This document shows positions 33,687 to 42,600 of a stretch of DNA of 42,600 nucleotides, in pieces (the stretch's first letter is position 1; every line of letters starts with the position of its first letter). Position numbers and translations under genes: made by a program. The DNA is from Helochares maculicollis. Lineage: Eukaryota; Arthropoda; Insecta; Coleoptera; Hydrophilidae. The stretch is taken from the NCBI GenBank assembly GCA_033557835.1, contig JAWQRO010000335.1, forward strand, positions 1 to 42,600. The letters are read 5' to 3'. The notes beneath the pieces are model-generated. The model was not told the DNA's origin, searched no databases, and was given only the letters and a program-made list of their open reading frames with translations.

Positions 33687-34108
33687 AGTTTGTTATTTAC
33701 GATTCAGTTCGCAAACATACAACTTGAGAAAACTACACGAATCTATTCATTTAACCAACAATTCAGTCCAAACGAGGTACAAGAATTGCAACAGAGATCC
33801 GAATTTACCGCAGCATAACATGTGGGACTCGCTGGAGTTCCAGAAGTATCTGGAGAACAACGGTTACTCCAACGCATACAAAAGCATTATCTATCCAGGT
33901 ATGAGACAGTGCTTCGTTGCAGCAGTTTTGTTGAATCAGGAATACATTTGTGCAAGAAAAAACAGTTTTGAACTGTATGGAGCTGATTTTATGATCACGG
34001 AGGATTTTAAACCGTGGCTGATCGAAATTAATTCACGACCGGCGTTGCATCCTTCAACGCCTGTTACTGCCAGGTTATGTCCCCAAGTTCTAGAGGATGT
34101 CATTAAAG
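33687..34108 (+). CDS. Constant exon C3: catalytic half of TTLL3-like glycylase
   Basis: Acceptor ACTTTTTTCCAG ends at 33686. The A completes the Lys begun in C2, then YLRFSSQTYNLRKLHESIHL, TNNSVQ, HNMWDSLEFQKYLE, SFELYGADF and WLIEIN. These are the core TTL-family motifs. Asp of GADF (33985-33987) and Glu and Asn of IEIN (34024-34026 and 34030-34032) are the expected metal-ATP ligands, and HPSTPVTARLCPQV matches the TTLL3 ending. The exon ends in phase 1 (AAA G|GTACTT, 34109), the phase required by both last exons. Without splicing the frame runs 27 more codons to a stop at 34189. Only one copy exists, so all six V units depend on it for catalysis. Confidence 0.95.
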
Positions 34109-34900
34109 GTACTTATTGGAAGCAAGCATGCTGCGTTAATACATTGCGAACGATCGTACACGGAAAGCACATTCTTGCTAATTTGCAGTAATCAGTTGTG
34201 TAATCTTCGGCCGCGTTCGAATCGTTCACAATGTAAGCATAGCGTTTTAGATGTAATAATATTGAGCACGTTGACAAATTTTCAGTTTGAGTAACTGCAG
34301 ATCATAAAAGGTGAATTCCCTGTGACTGCCTTATATTTATTACTTCCTGCATATCAAAATGATTACCCCATTTGCAAACATTGCTTACATTAAAACTCAT
34401 TTTGATTCAAAGGAGCAATTTATAAAGTTTGCTTTACAACTTGCAATTCTAATAAGCTGTGTGTAGTAATTATGTATGTGTGCACATTATATATATTGCA
34501 GGCAGTAGAATGCGATCTCTTAATCAAGTATAAGAATTCTGCAGACAATAGCATTGGCAATTTTTTTACACTTACTGTATGAAGAAGGCACCTTTTAAGA
34601 GCCTATTATTCAATTTTGGCCATTTTTGCCATGCCACATAGTTAAACTTTTACCCGAATCTACTTTTGGCACACGTAAGACCGCCGGAAGTACTTAATTT
34701 TTTCCTGAAGTTGGTGGAAAGTCTTTTATAGGCGCCCTTGGCCTAATGCCAGGGGGTGTGAGATTCGCTGCTTCTTTCCTTAAACGAGGTACCCACTAAA
34801 AACCACCAACTTTTCGTGAGAACTACTGGAATTATCTATCAGTTGTCCTTCGTTGGGACTACGGCGGTATTATTTCTACGAAGGTAGTCGCAAGGACATC
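34109..34900. other. Intron sequence after C3
   Basis: Start of the intron leading to the alternative last exons. Nothing recognisable apart from AT-rich sequence. Confidence 0.5.
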
Positions 34901-35480
34901 TTATAAATGTTGGCATGTCCTGCAATCATTTGCTCTTTTTTTCTCCTATGTCTGTTTTTCTTTTGTTTTTATGGGGTTGTTTTATCTTGTATAGGGATGT
35001 CGTGTGTACACATGACTCGCGGGCCATGGTTTTGAGACATCCATGGCTATCCTTTCATGACACTTCACGAAGCCGCTATAGAGATTTTCTATATTTAGTG
35101 TTTCGTCTTTCCTTGTGAAGACTTCATCTAGGAGTTGCTTCAGTTCTTCGGGATGCTTTGGAAGTCCTGCGCATCTTAGTAGCATCCTATCTGTAGGGAA
35201 TGTGATGGACTTTCCCATGGGATGTTTGACCACCAGCCTCAGAGCAGCGAAATGAGTGCTCTGATTTTCCAGCTAGGGTAGTTTGAGGTTCCTTCTTAGG
35301 TTTTGGTTCATCTGCTTAGGATTCACTGCCTTTGTACGGTTTTCGGCTGTTGTTCTCGAGGTTGTAGCCTCTCCACTTGGATTGTATGTTCTTCCAGATA
35401 CAAATGTGATTTTATCTCGAGGAGTTCGGGGCGCTCTTGGCTTTTCAAGCTCGTTTATGTGGGATTATGTCCCTATTTCT
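34900..35480 (-). mobile_element. Possible retroelement-derived segment next to the R1 LINE relic
   Basis: The minus strand holds an open frame (35233-34982; KHPEELKQLLDEVFTRKDET and CHERIAMDVSKPW) lying downstream of the R1 C-terminus in the same orientation. It could be a second element's gag-like segment or the tail of the LINE. I cannot assign it with confidence. Confidence 0.3.
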
Positions 35481-35484
35481 CAAT

Positions 35485-36357
35485 TTATTGTCCAGTTCTT
35501 CGGTCATTTTTGCCCGAGTCTTCTTGCCTCTCTTTTTGTTGTTGTCTGTGTTGGGTTAGTCCATGAGGGTTCAGAGCTTCTGTTGCCTTTCTAGATCTTT
35601 CTTCATTTAGTTTGACCCTCATTATTTCTGACATACCATTAGTGATTTTTTCCCAGTTTTCTTTTGGCACACATAGTGTCAGCTAAGTTTTCTGTGTTCA
35701 ACTCAGGTCATGGTCTGCCCTTAACTCCTCAAATCCTGGGGAAGCAAATAGTGTACGTTCTGGTTTATCGCTGCTATTACATCATCAGCATGCATTGCTT
35801 TGTTTAAGTTTAAATTTTTGAAGTAGCTGCCAAAGCGGCCATGCCCAGCAAGTAGCTGAATCTAGTTGTAGTTAAGGTTGCCTTACCTGCAATCCAATCT
35901 ACTATACTCGCAATGACAGTCAAAGTCCAAGACAAACCTCTGGCCCGCTGCCTTTCCTTGTTCCAGGAAGTCAGCGTTTCCTCTCCGGCTTCCTTTTTTC
36001 CCATACCTTCTGATATTTTGAGCTGTTCTCTTATCAGCAGATCTTTGGGAATGGTAGCTGTGATTACATTTAGTTCTTCTGTAAGCACTTGCTACTGGTA
36101 ATGTTGCTCTTCATTCTAATTGAGCTTAAATTGATTTCATATTTTTTGTGTTGGAGAGCTTGGTTCCACACTGGTGCTGCATATAGAATCACTGAAACCA
36201 CTACAGTAACCAATATTTTCCTCTCTTATCCTGTCTTGATCCCTCTACATCGTTCAGAACTCTCATTAGAGTTGCAACGCTGTCGTTTGCTTGTCAATAA
36301 TATATCGTATATGTCCGACAAATCTCACTCTGCTGCCGAACATTACGCCTAGGAATT
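35485..36357 (-). mobile_element. R1-clade LINE relic, C-terminal part, minus strand
   Basis: The minus strand encodes, over several frames, the post-RT region of an R1-type element: a GVMFGSRVRFVGHIRYI block (about 36350-36300), VILYAAPVW-like codons (about 36195), an EELNVITATIPKDLLIREQ block (36080-36020), DWIAGKATLTTTRFSYLLG (about 35905-35850), an HTLF-CP-FEELR-like block (35750-35720), and NWEKITNGMSEIMR (35660). The order matches R1 family proteins. Stops and shifts are frequent. Confidence 0.8.
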
Positions 36358-36359
36358 TA

Positions 36360-36919
36360 TTGGATTAGCAACTAAGTAATTGCGGATTTCACTCAAAGAT
36401 GGCTTCAATTGAATTTTTAGGTTTGCAGGCGTAGTACAAATGTAAAACACATTTTGTTATTTGATAGTTGGCAATTTAGCTGTCAATCAGTAAACAAAGT
36501 TTTTTGAGCGGTTGCGTAGTTTTCGTTTGGCCTTCTTTGAAAAATGGAAAATCAAAAGGAATATTTTCGTCATATTTTACTTTTTTCCGCAAAGGGAAAA
36601 ACGCATCGCAAGCTCATAAAAAGTTATGTGCTGTTTATGGTGACGAAGCCTTAAAAGAATGGCAGTGCCAATATTGGTTTGCCAAATTTCGTTCTGGTAA
36701 TTTTTCATTCAAATATGAAAAACGCTCTGGTCGTCCAGTTGAAGTAGATCAAAGCAATAATCGATTCGGATCGTCACAGTACAACACGTGAGATTGCAGA
36801 GAAGCTTCATGTATCACATACGTGCATTGAAAATCACTTAAAACAACTTGGCTATGTTCAAAAACTCGATACATGGGTATTTGATTTTCTAAAAAAAAAT
36901 TACTTAGTTGCCAACCCAA
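36360..36919 (+). mobile_element. Short deleted cecropia-type mariner inserted in the LINE
   Basis: Terminal repeats TTGGATTAGCAACTAAGTAA (from 36360) and the inverse of TTGGGTTGGCAACTAAGTAA (ending 36919), with TA at 36358-36359 and 36920-36921. It keeps only the N-terminal third of a transposase (MENQKEYFRHILLFYF, start 36544; then FAKFRSGNFSFK and TREIAEKLHVSHTCIENHLK after a shift) before jumping to the right end. At 560 bp it is a MITE-like deletion derivative. Confidence 0.9.
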
Positions 36920-36921
36920 TA

Positions 36922-37440
36922 ATTTTACGTTAAAGGATTATTTCGGTGTCCCCAACTTTGATACTAAAGTTCTTGTATCTTTTAAAACCGGTTAATCTCA
37001 CAGCCTCCGGTTTCGCGAGTGCTAGTTCTAGATTTCTTTCTTGCAATGCTGATTTTAGTCTAGCAATTGCTTCTCCAAGGTTTTTTTTTTAATTTTAGTT
37101 CATGTTTTGCGGGTCCTCCTATGGCAAGGTGGTCCGCAAAAGACTAGACCTCTCTTCCTGCTAGTTTTTTGGTTTTCATTGTCTACTAGCTCGAGAATTC
37201 CTTCGTGAGGCAGTTTCCCTTGATCTGTCTCTCCGTGTTGGGTGTTAGAGAGTAGATTTTCAATTTCTATCTCTTCAGTTAGTCTGTTACCTAGGATCCT
37301 TTTGTATAGTTTCTCTGTTGTCCTCAACAAATAGATGGGTCTATATTTTCTTGACTCTTCTGGCTCTAGTTTGGGTATGAAATCTATTTTGGCCATTTTC
37401 CATTCTTTTGGAAATCTTCGTTCCCGTAGTAGTCTCTTTA
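36922..37440 (-). mobile_element. R1-clade LINE relic, reverse transcriptase part, minus strand
   Basis: The minus strand from 37396 reads KIDFIPKLEPEESRKYRPIY and EKLYKRILGNRLTEEIE, then ENLLSNTQHG. This is the finger/palm start of a LINE reverse transcriptase (family form KYRPISLL...ENLLS..QHGFR). Frames break soon after. It is the continuation of the relic at 35485-36357, separated by the inserted mariner. The catalytic FADD block was not found. The element is 5'-truncated near 37440. Confidence 0.8.
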
Positions 37441-39516
37441 ATGCATCGCAGTTTAGAACTCTTCAAATAAACTAATCGCTAAAATATAGCTATTATACTG
37501 TAATGTTGTGGTAAAAGTTGCATTATCAGCTGAATTCTGCACCTAATTAGCAAACATAACAATGATAGTATAGACTAAGCAAGAGATTTTCTGAAGTAAT
37601 TTGGTAACTTAAGAGGAATGACTCCTACATTCAAAATCTCGAAGTGTAGAAATGTGTTACCGGATAGTTTAAAAACCCTTATTTTCATGCAATACATGCA
37701 TTTTTGTGAAATAATGTAGTTTGGTTTAGTAAAGTCTTGTGGTTTAATTAAGTTTTTCCTTTGATATAGCAAAGGAGTTTTGGAACGAAAACGCTTTTGC
37801 TTCGCTGACTCGGGATTTGCACGCCCATTTTCCTCCAATTTAATATTGCTGAAAAACGAACACACCTAAAAAAGCCAAAAAATTCTAAACCGTTGCTCTT
37901 TCACCTTTTATTACGTTTAGAAATTGTATTTTTTAAATGAGTTCATTTCTTAATACATCTCTTTTCTGTGAGTAAGCGATACACCTTTGATTTTTGAGGG
38001 ATATTTCTGGTATTGTTATATTGGGGTCCTACGATTCAAATTAATTCACACAAACTGGAGTGAAAGCAATTTATTGATAGTCCGTGGGCTAAACAAATTA
38101 AAATCAAACGTGCTTCAGTTCTTGGGCTCTACTTTATTGTGTCTTATAAATGTTAAAATTTTAAAATTATAATTTTAAACGTCTCTTGTGAGGTTTTAAA
38201 TGGCTTGTTAGATACTATAAACACCTTGAAAGCGCCTGCCAGAAAAATTATCCTAATAACTCTGTTAAATTAACTATACACATAGTTGAAAATTAGTAAT
38301 AAATCAAAAACTATACGTTTTGCTTTATTTTGTTATTCGGCGAATTGATATTAGGACAGATTTCAATTTCTACATTGTGATACATTGCCTATTGCCAAAA
38401 CCGTTCTGGGTGGAAAGTTTGGTACTAACATTTTTTCGGCCCATTTCTTATAATAAATGGTGAGATTCATATCACTAAGATAATCGATTGATAGTGTCTA
38501 ATATCGCCATTTCAAGCTTTGGGAAGCGTATGGGAAGAATGGGTAAAAGACTGCTTCATGAAAATGATTGATCTCTATTCTTCATGATACCGCTTGAAGT
38601 AGTTACGTCGTTTTTGCTGACTATCACGTTTTTATATGAAAAAGTGTTCGGATAGGTCTTGTTTTTCTCTTCTTGCAAGTGCAGATAAATCATCATCTTC
38701 ATGTCCATTTCAAAGTATGCCAACTAATCCCTATTTTAATAAATTGGTGTCCTCCAATTAAACTTGTGAATCCGAAATGGTCACTTCGGTAAACATTCTT
38801 CCCTAAATACCACTAAATATCTACAACTCATTTTGTATGGCTAATATATTATAATTAAACTCGACAGCCTCTGGATGTTATTGTATGATGTCACACTAAG
38901 AAAGTCTTGCGAAATTGCCTGCAGAACTCATATACTTATATAGTAGGGGATGCGAATCATGCACCAAAACATGTTCCTCAAAATTTATCCAACAAAATTA
39001 TTTCTGATATGATCCGCCTGCTCTATTATTGGGGACGAAAAAATACGAGCATAATGGGCCTCTTTGATATTAGTGATATTTTTTAGGAAAAATGTTACTA
39101 GCAGTCATGTTTTTAAATGTTGTACTTTCGTGTAATCAAAATTGCCCACTTTCGATTCAGAATTGTTCGAAAACGAGTGCACCCATCCTTTGCTCTTTTC
39201 CCTCTAAGGGAAGTCTACCAGCAAAACAATACAAAACGACGCCGCGTCAATACGGCATGTTCTGGCACCTCCGAAGCCCATTCGATGTTTCTGTTTCTGA
39301 ACAGCAACTTGAAATTACAAAACTCTTTTTTAGTTGTAACCCTTTCCTAATACCACGAATGCAAAAGTCGTCCATTTGATGCGTGCTCACTGGTCGATAA
39401 TTGATATCAAGCTATGATTTAGGCAAATTTCTAAGTTTTCCAAAACGAACCATCACATTACGTCAATAAGAAAAAATGTAGAGGGCCAGATTCTCAAACA
39501 ATTTTTCTATTTTTAG
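37441..39516. other. Intron before the alternative last exons
   Basis: About 2 kb, AT-rich. Short ORFs at 37575-37865 (minus) and 39092-39379 (plus) have no recognisable domain. No transposon ends seen. Confidence 0.45.
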
Positions 39517-39662
39517 TTATTGTCGACCATCAAAAAGACGCCAACGCATCAACAGGAAAATTTAAGTTGATCTACAAACAAAAACTTGACCCCCTTCCAG
39601 ACCTAGAACAAAATTTAGAATTGTCTGGAAAATCTGTGTTCCCAAAAGTGGACGCGAATTAA
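39517..39662 (+). CDS. Alternative last exon 4a of TTLL3-like gene (short C-terminus)
   Basis: Acceptor TCTATTTTTAG ends at 39516. With the G left by C3 the reading is V-IVDHQKDANASTGKFKLIYK followed by QKLDPLP, ending in TAA at 39660-39662 after 47 further codons. TTLL3 proteins have D....TG.FELIYKQP at this place, directly after the catalytic domain, so the exon fits in phase and in sequence. It gives the enzyme a short tail. A poly(A) signal (39874) lies 212 bp on and before exon 4b, so choosing 4a would end the transcript there. Confidence 0.85.
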
Positions 39663-39873
39663 TGTCTGACTTGTTATTTATTTTTTTCTATTTACGTAAA
39701 GTGAAGAAGTATTTTGATGTTTCTAGACTATTTACATGTTTATTAGTCGTTTAAACGTGGGTTAACTATGTATTTGCAAGGAGCTTGATGAAATTTTGTG
39801 AGTGGAATACGAGATCGTTGTTGAGTCTTTATGCACAAAATTGATTTGTTAATACAATGCCCCTTTGTTGTTA

Positions 39874-39879
39874 AATAAA
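39874..39879 (+). promoter_or_regulatory. Poly(A) signal for exon 4a
   Basis: AATAAA 212 nt after the exon 4a stop and before the exon 4b acceptor at 40024. Placement fits an alternative 3' end. Confidence 0.6.
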
Positions 39880-40024
39880 GTTATAAAATATAAGCTTTGA
39901 TTCTTATTCTGAGTTATTTTTGGAAAGCTTAGATCATCAAAGAATGCGTCGGAGCATTATTTTATTGCTTGCATTGTGGCATAATTTTTATTTTGTGGCC
40001 TTATTATGTTTTTTTTTAATTTAG

Positions 40025-40677
40025 TGGTTATTGATAACGCAAGGGATCCTAATGCGAAGACGGGCAATTTCGAGCAGATCTACAAACAGAAAATTCCACC
40101 CTTACCCCGATGCAACGTCGACGAGCTAAAGTTAGAAGGAACTCCCCTACCCCCCAGCTACTTTTGCAAACCTGAAGAAATGAAAGATTTAGAACCTAAG
40201 GCCAAGATTTCCTCAGGCTTGATAGATATTAACAACACCAATAGCTATATGAAGTACGTGCGGAACGAAATGAGGAAGACTTTGGAGAAATTGTTGACTA
40301 TTATTCGCACGGAAAGAAGCAGGAGGAAAAAGTTGAGGGCTATGACGAATTCAAATACTAGTAAGGTTATAAAGCAGCAGGAGTTGAATAAGAGCAACAA
40401 AAATATCGACATCGGGGTGGAATGCGTTTTAGAGATCAAAGAGATATTTAAGAATAACGAAAAGACCAAGGATAAAATCGTAGCGACAGATTTAACACCA
40501 AAGTCGTCATCTTCGACGCAAGTGGACATCCTGACCGAATTGATTGTTGGAGATGCCAAGCAAGAAGCGGACAGTATAAAGGAGACCTTGTTGAAAATAA
40601 CCGAAAACACAGAGAGCAAGAGCAACACCATTTTTAACGATGTTTTGAAGTTGTTAAGCGGCCTTAAAAAAGAATAA
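40025..40677 (+). CDS. Alternative last exon 4b of TTLL3-like gene (long charged C-terminus)
   Basis: Acceptor TTTTTTTTAATTTAG ends at 40024. With G from C3 it reads V-VIDNARDPNAKTGNFEQIYK then QKIPPLPRC, aligned residue for residue with the start of exon 4a; both replace each other. It continues for 217 codons in all to TAA at 40675. After a Pro-rich stretch (EGTPLPPSYF) it becomes Lys/Glu-rich and probably helical (MRKTLEKLLTIIRTERSRRKK). No known domain is recognised. The first 25 residues are the conserved TTLL3 post-catalytic segment; the rest is likely lineage-specific. Confidence 0.88.
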
Positions 40678-40773
40678 CCTTTAAAATATTTACTGTTTAA
40701 AAGTTGTTTTGTATTTTATAGGAACTATAAAAGTAAATAATTCAAAAAGCCAAAAACAAAAAAAAAGTAAATG

Positions 40774-40779
40774 AATAAA
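40774..40779 (+). promoter_or_regulatory. Poly(A) signal for exon 4b
   Basis: AATAAA 97 nt after the exon 4b stop, in A-rich sequence. Probable 3' end of the long transcripts. Confidence 0.6.
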
Positions 40780-41776
40780 ATATTTCGCAAGTACGTTTTT
40801 ATTAGCTTTTATACAAAATACTCTGGACATTTAAGGGAACGAACACTGATTCTTGTGATTACCTTCGTTTTATTTTAAGTAGCTGCAAAAGTTTTAAATT
40901 AGGTTAATTTTTCCAAACTGATAAAATGAATTAAGATGGATGCTGCTAAAATATGTAAGTATTATAGCAACTCATCAATAACGATTATTCTAAAAAAGAT
41001 CTTTCTGGCTACGTCCTATTGACACTGCCGCTGTAATTTCCATGCTGGTAAAGGATCATACTAAAAATTTAATGTCGCTACTGTTGGCCCGCATTGTGAT
41101 ATGTTGCAACCATCAACTCAGTTGAAAAGATATAACTTTAGTGCATGGTGACAAGAACAGTAATATAGTTCTCTCTTGAGTGCTGTATGAATCAGTTCTT
41201 CAAAACTTCTTAGTACTGCCCATTCTTTGCAGTTCTGCAGCCAAAAACATTGCTTTCTTCTGATACTGCGTTTGATTTCTGTTTTTTGTTAGACTACCAG
41301 CTCAAGAAGCAGATATTTCCAGCTCCTCATTATATGCCCAAGGCTAATCATTTGTATATGTATCTATTTTTCTCACTTTTTGCATGATTTCATGGATTAA
41401 TATATAGTATCTATCAATGGTGCCTTTACCATCCATCTATACATCCATAGCTGAAATGCTCTGGGTTGTTACACTTCATTTTACAGAGTAGGGTAGATTG
41501 GATCTAACACATCAAATTCTTGGGTTTTAGTTGATCTATTTGCTGGTATCAGGTACGTAAGATGCACATACTGCATTTGCAGCAATTATAGTTTTACTCG
41601 AAAGACTGACTACTGTTGCAGGAACTGTTCGTAATCAGATTTAAATTGGCTAGGAGATCGATGGTGTAAATTAGAATTTAAACATCCCTCGCCCAAAAAC
41701 TGTTAGTGTACAACGTGAAATCTACAGCCCACCACATACGACCCCGCAGGTCTTATGTTTGACACTTCTAACCCAG
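40780..41776. other. Sequence downstream of the TTLL3-like gene
   Basis: About 1 kb without a supported gene, RNA or repeat. Confidence 0.5.
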
Positions 41777-41778
41777 TA

Positions 41779-41951
41779 CCAGGTGCACAAGTTTAAAATG
41801 TCGTTTTGTTGTCAAGAGATGGCGCATGAAATCTATGGAAATAACTTTTGGAACCCAAAGCGCCATTTTTTGGTAAGACTACCGACTACAATTCATTTAG
41901 CTGTAGAACGTGAAAATCGACCATAAAAGTTTGAAGACAAGTTCCCGTCCT
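41779..41951 (+). mobile_element. Solo 5' end of mariner family 1
   Basis: The terminal repeat CCAGGTGCACAAGTTTAAAA follows TA (41777-41778). The 5' UTR matches the 516-1705 copy (mirror of 1600-1705), then jumps to transposase codons (ERENRP-like, 41916 on) and stops near 41951. No 3' end was found. Confidence 0.8.
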
Positions 41952-41974
41952 ACACTGGTTTTCCACCTCATGAC

Positions 41975-42600
41975 CGACAACTACAAAAAGACATTTTGGC
42001 GAAGATTCCTGTCAAAAATCGAGTTTATTTTGCGGACGGTTCTAAGAACGTGAACAGCTGTGGATGCGCTTTTTATTGAAATTAGGAGTAACACCAAGAG
42101 GTCTTTCAAATTGAATGATAATACTTCTATATTTACGGTCGAGGCGGTTACGGTATGGGAAGCGCTACAGCATGCTGAGGCCTATGATGCTGGTATTACT
42201 ATTATGACGGACTCATCAAGTGTGCCTCACGCAATTAAATCTAGAGAAATAGTTAAAAAGATGCATCCAGTGATTTTAAGTATTATCCAGATCGCTATAA
42301 AATTGATAAAGCGTGGTCAATGCGTTGAGTTTTTTGGGTGAGAGCGCACTCTGAAATTATGTATAACGAGAATGTAGATGAATTGGCCAAATTATCAACT
42401 AACAATAAGGAGATAGATAAAAAATTTCTAACCGGCTGTGAAGTGATATCTCTTATTAAGAAAGACAGTGATTAATCAATGGCAGTCGCAATGGGAACAC
42501 TATATAGAGAATAGTACTACTCAATATGGTCGAATTCATCCCAAAATTCTTACAACCCCTTGGTATGAGGGATGTTGCTTATCTAGAAGATTCTACACCA
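41975..42600 (+). mobile_element. LINE fragment: RNase H domain and C-terminus, running off the window
   Basis: VYFADGSKNVNSCG (from about 42024), SIFTVEAVTVWEALQHAEA (42129 on), ITIMTDSSS (about 42196-42222) and AHSEIMYNENVDELAKLS (about 42348-42400) are the four RNase H blocks, with Asp, Glu, Asp and Asp in place. Frameshifts near 42070 and 42335 break the frame. A WQSQWEHYIENSTTQ segment typical of the C-terminus of jockey/I-type elements follows (42480 on). The element continues past 42600. Confidence 0.8.

Noticed and set aside
2851..34191. Six separate tandem TTLL genes
   Set aside because: Five of the six units have no C2/C3 catalytic half after them, while all six donors fit the single C2. 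Separate genes would be catalytically dead.
39092..39379. Overlapping ORFs just upstream of exon 4a as an additional exon
   Set aside because: No suitable acceptor or donor in phase 1 and no similarity to TTLL3 sequence.

Overview
This is eukaryotic, AT-rich DNA, almost certainly from an insect. It has GT-AG introns, many mariner-family transposons with TA target duplications, and R1-type and other retroelement relics. A beetle would fit the TE load, but the sequence does not fix the order.

The window is dominated by one plus-strand gene of the tubulin tyrosine ligase-like family, closest to TTLL3/TTLL8 (tubulin glycylases). It is not arranged as a simple gene or as a tandem family. Six large, diverged exon units (V1 2409-4015, V2 11301-16465, V3 16801-17939, V4 22710-24511, V5 24745-26183, V6 28371-29947) each encode a private tail plus the N-terminal, ATP-binding half of the TTLL3 domain. 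None encodes the catalytic half. Each ends in the same codon position at a GT donor right after a conserved QKYI. The rest of the enzyme is present once: constant exon C2 (31036-31126), constant exon C3 (33687-34108, with the metal-binding Asp, Glu and Asn), and two alternative last exons (39517-39662 and 40025-40677). Every variable unit starts in phase 2 and ends in phase 1, so all six are interchangeable between an upstream constant exon (candidate C1, 2231-2296, ending in phase 2) and C2. Up to 6 x 2 = 12 proteins are possible.

A likely selection mechanism is visible. A 36-54 nt stretch after each of five variable-exon donors is followed by a short element with the core GGAAATGGC(A/G)GTTT. 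Its reverse complement occurs at 30733-30751, in the intron just before C2. This is the docking-site/selector layout known for Dscam mutually exclusive exons, here on a tubulin-modifying enzyme. I know of no description of such a TTLL locus.

Layout. 1-2230: mariner copy and relic upstream of C1. 2231-4070: C1, V1 and its selector. 4071-11300: transposon-rich spacer with several mariners, a gag zinc-knuckle remnant and a 15-bp minisatellite. 11301-17939: V2 (giant low-complexity exon) and V3. 19054-21385: two mariners. 22710-30006: V4-V6 with no transposon I can recognise. 30733-34108: docking site, C2, two mariners inside the C2-C3 intron, C3. 34900-37440: R1-clade LINE relic split by a deleted mariner. 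39517-40779: the two alternative 3' exons with poly(A) signals. 41779-42600: mariner end fragment and a LINE RNase H relic running off the window.

The gene's 5' end (start codon) is not in the window. All exon boundaries are read from splice motifs, reading phase and protein similarity recalled from the family; there is no transcript evidence here.
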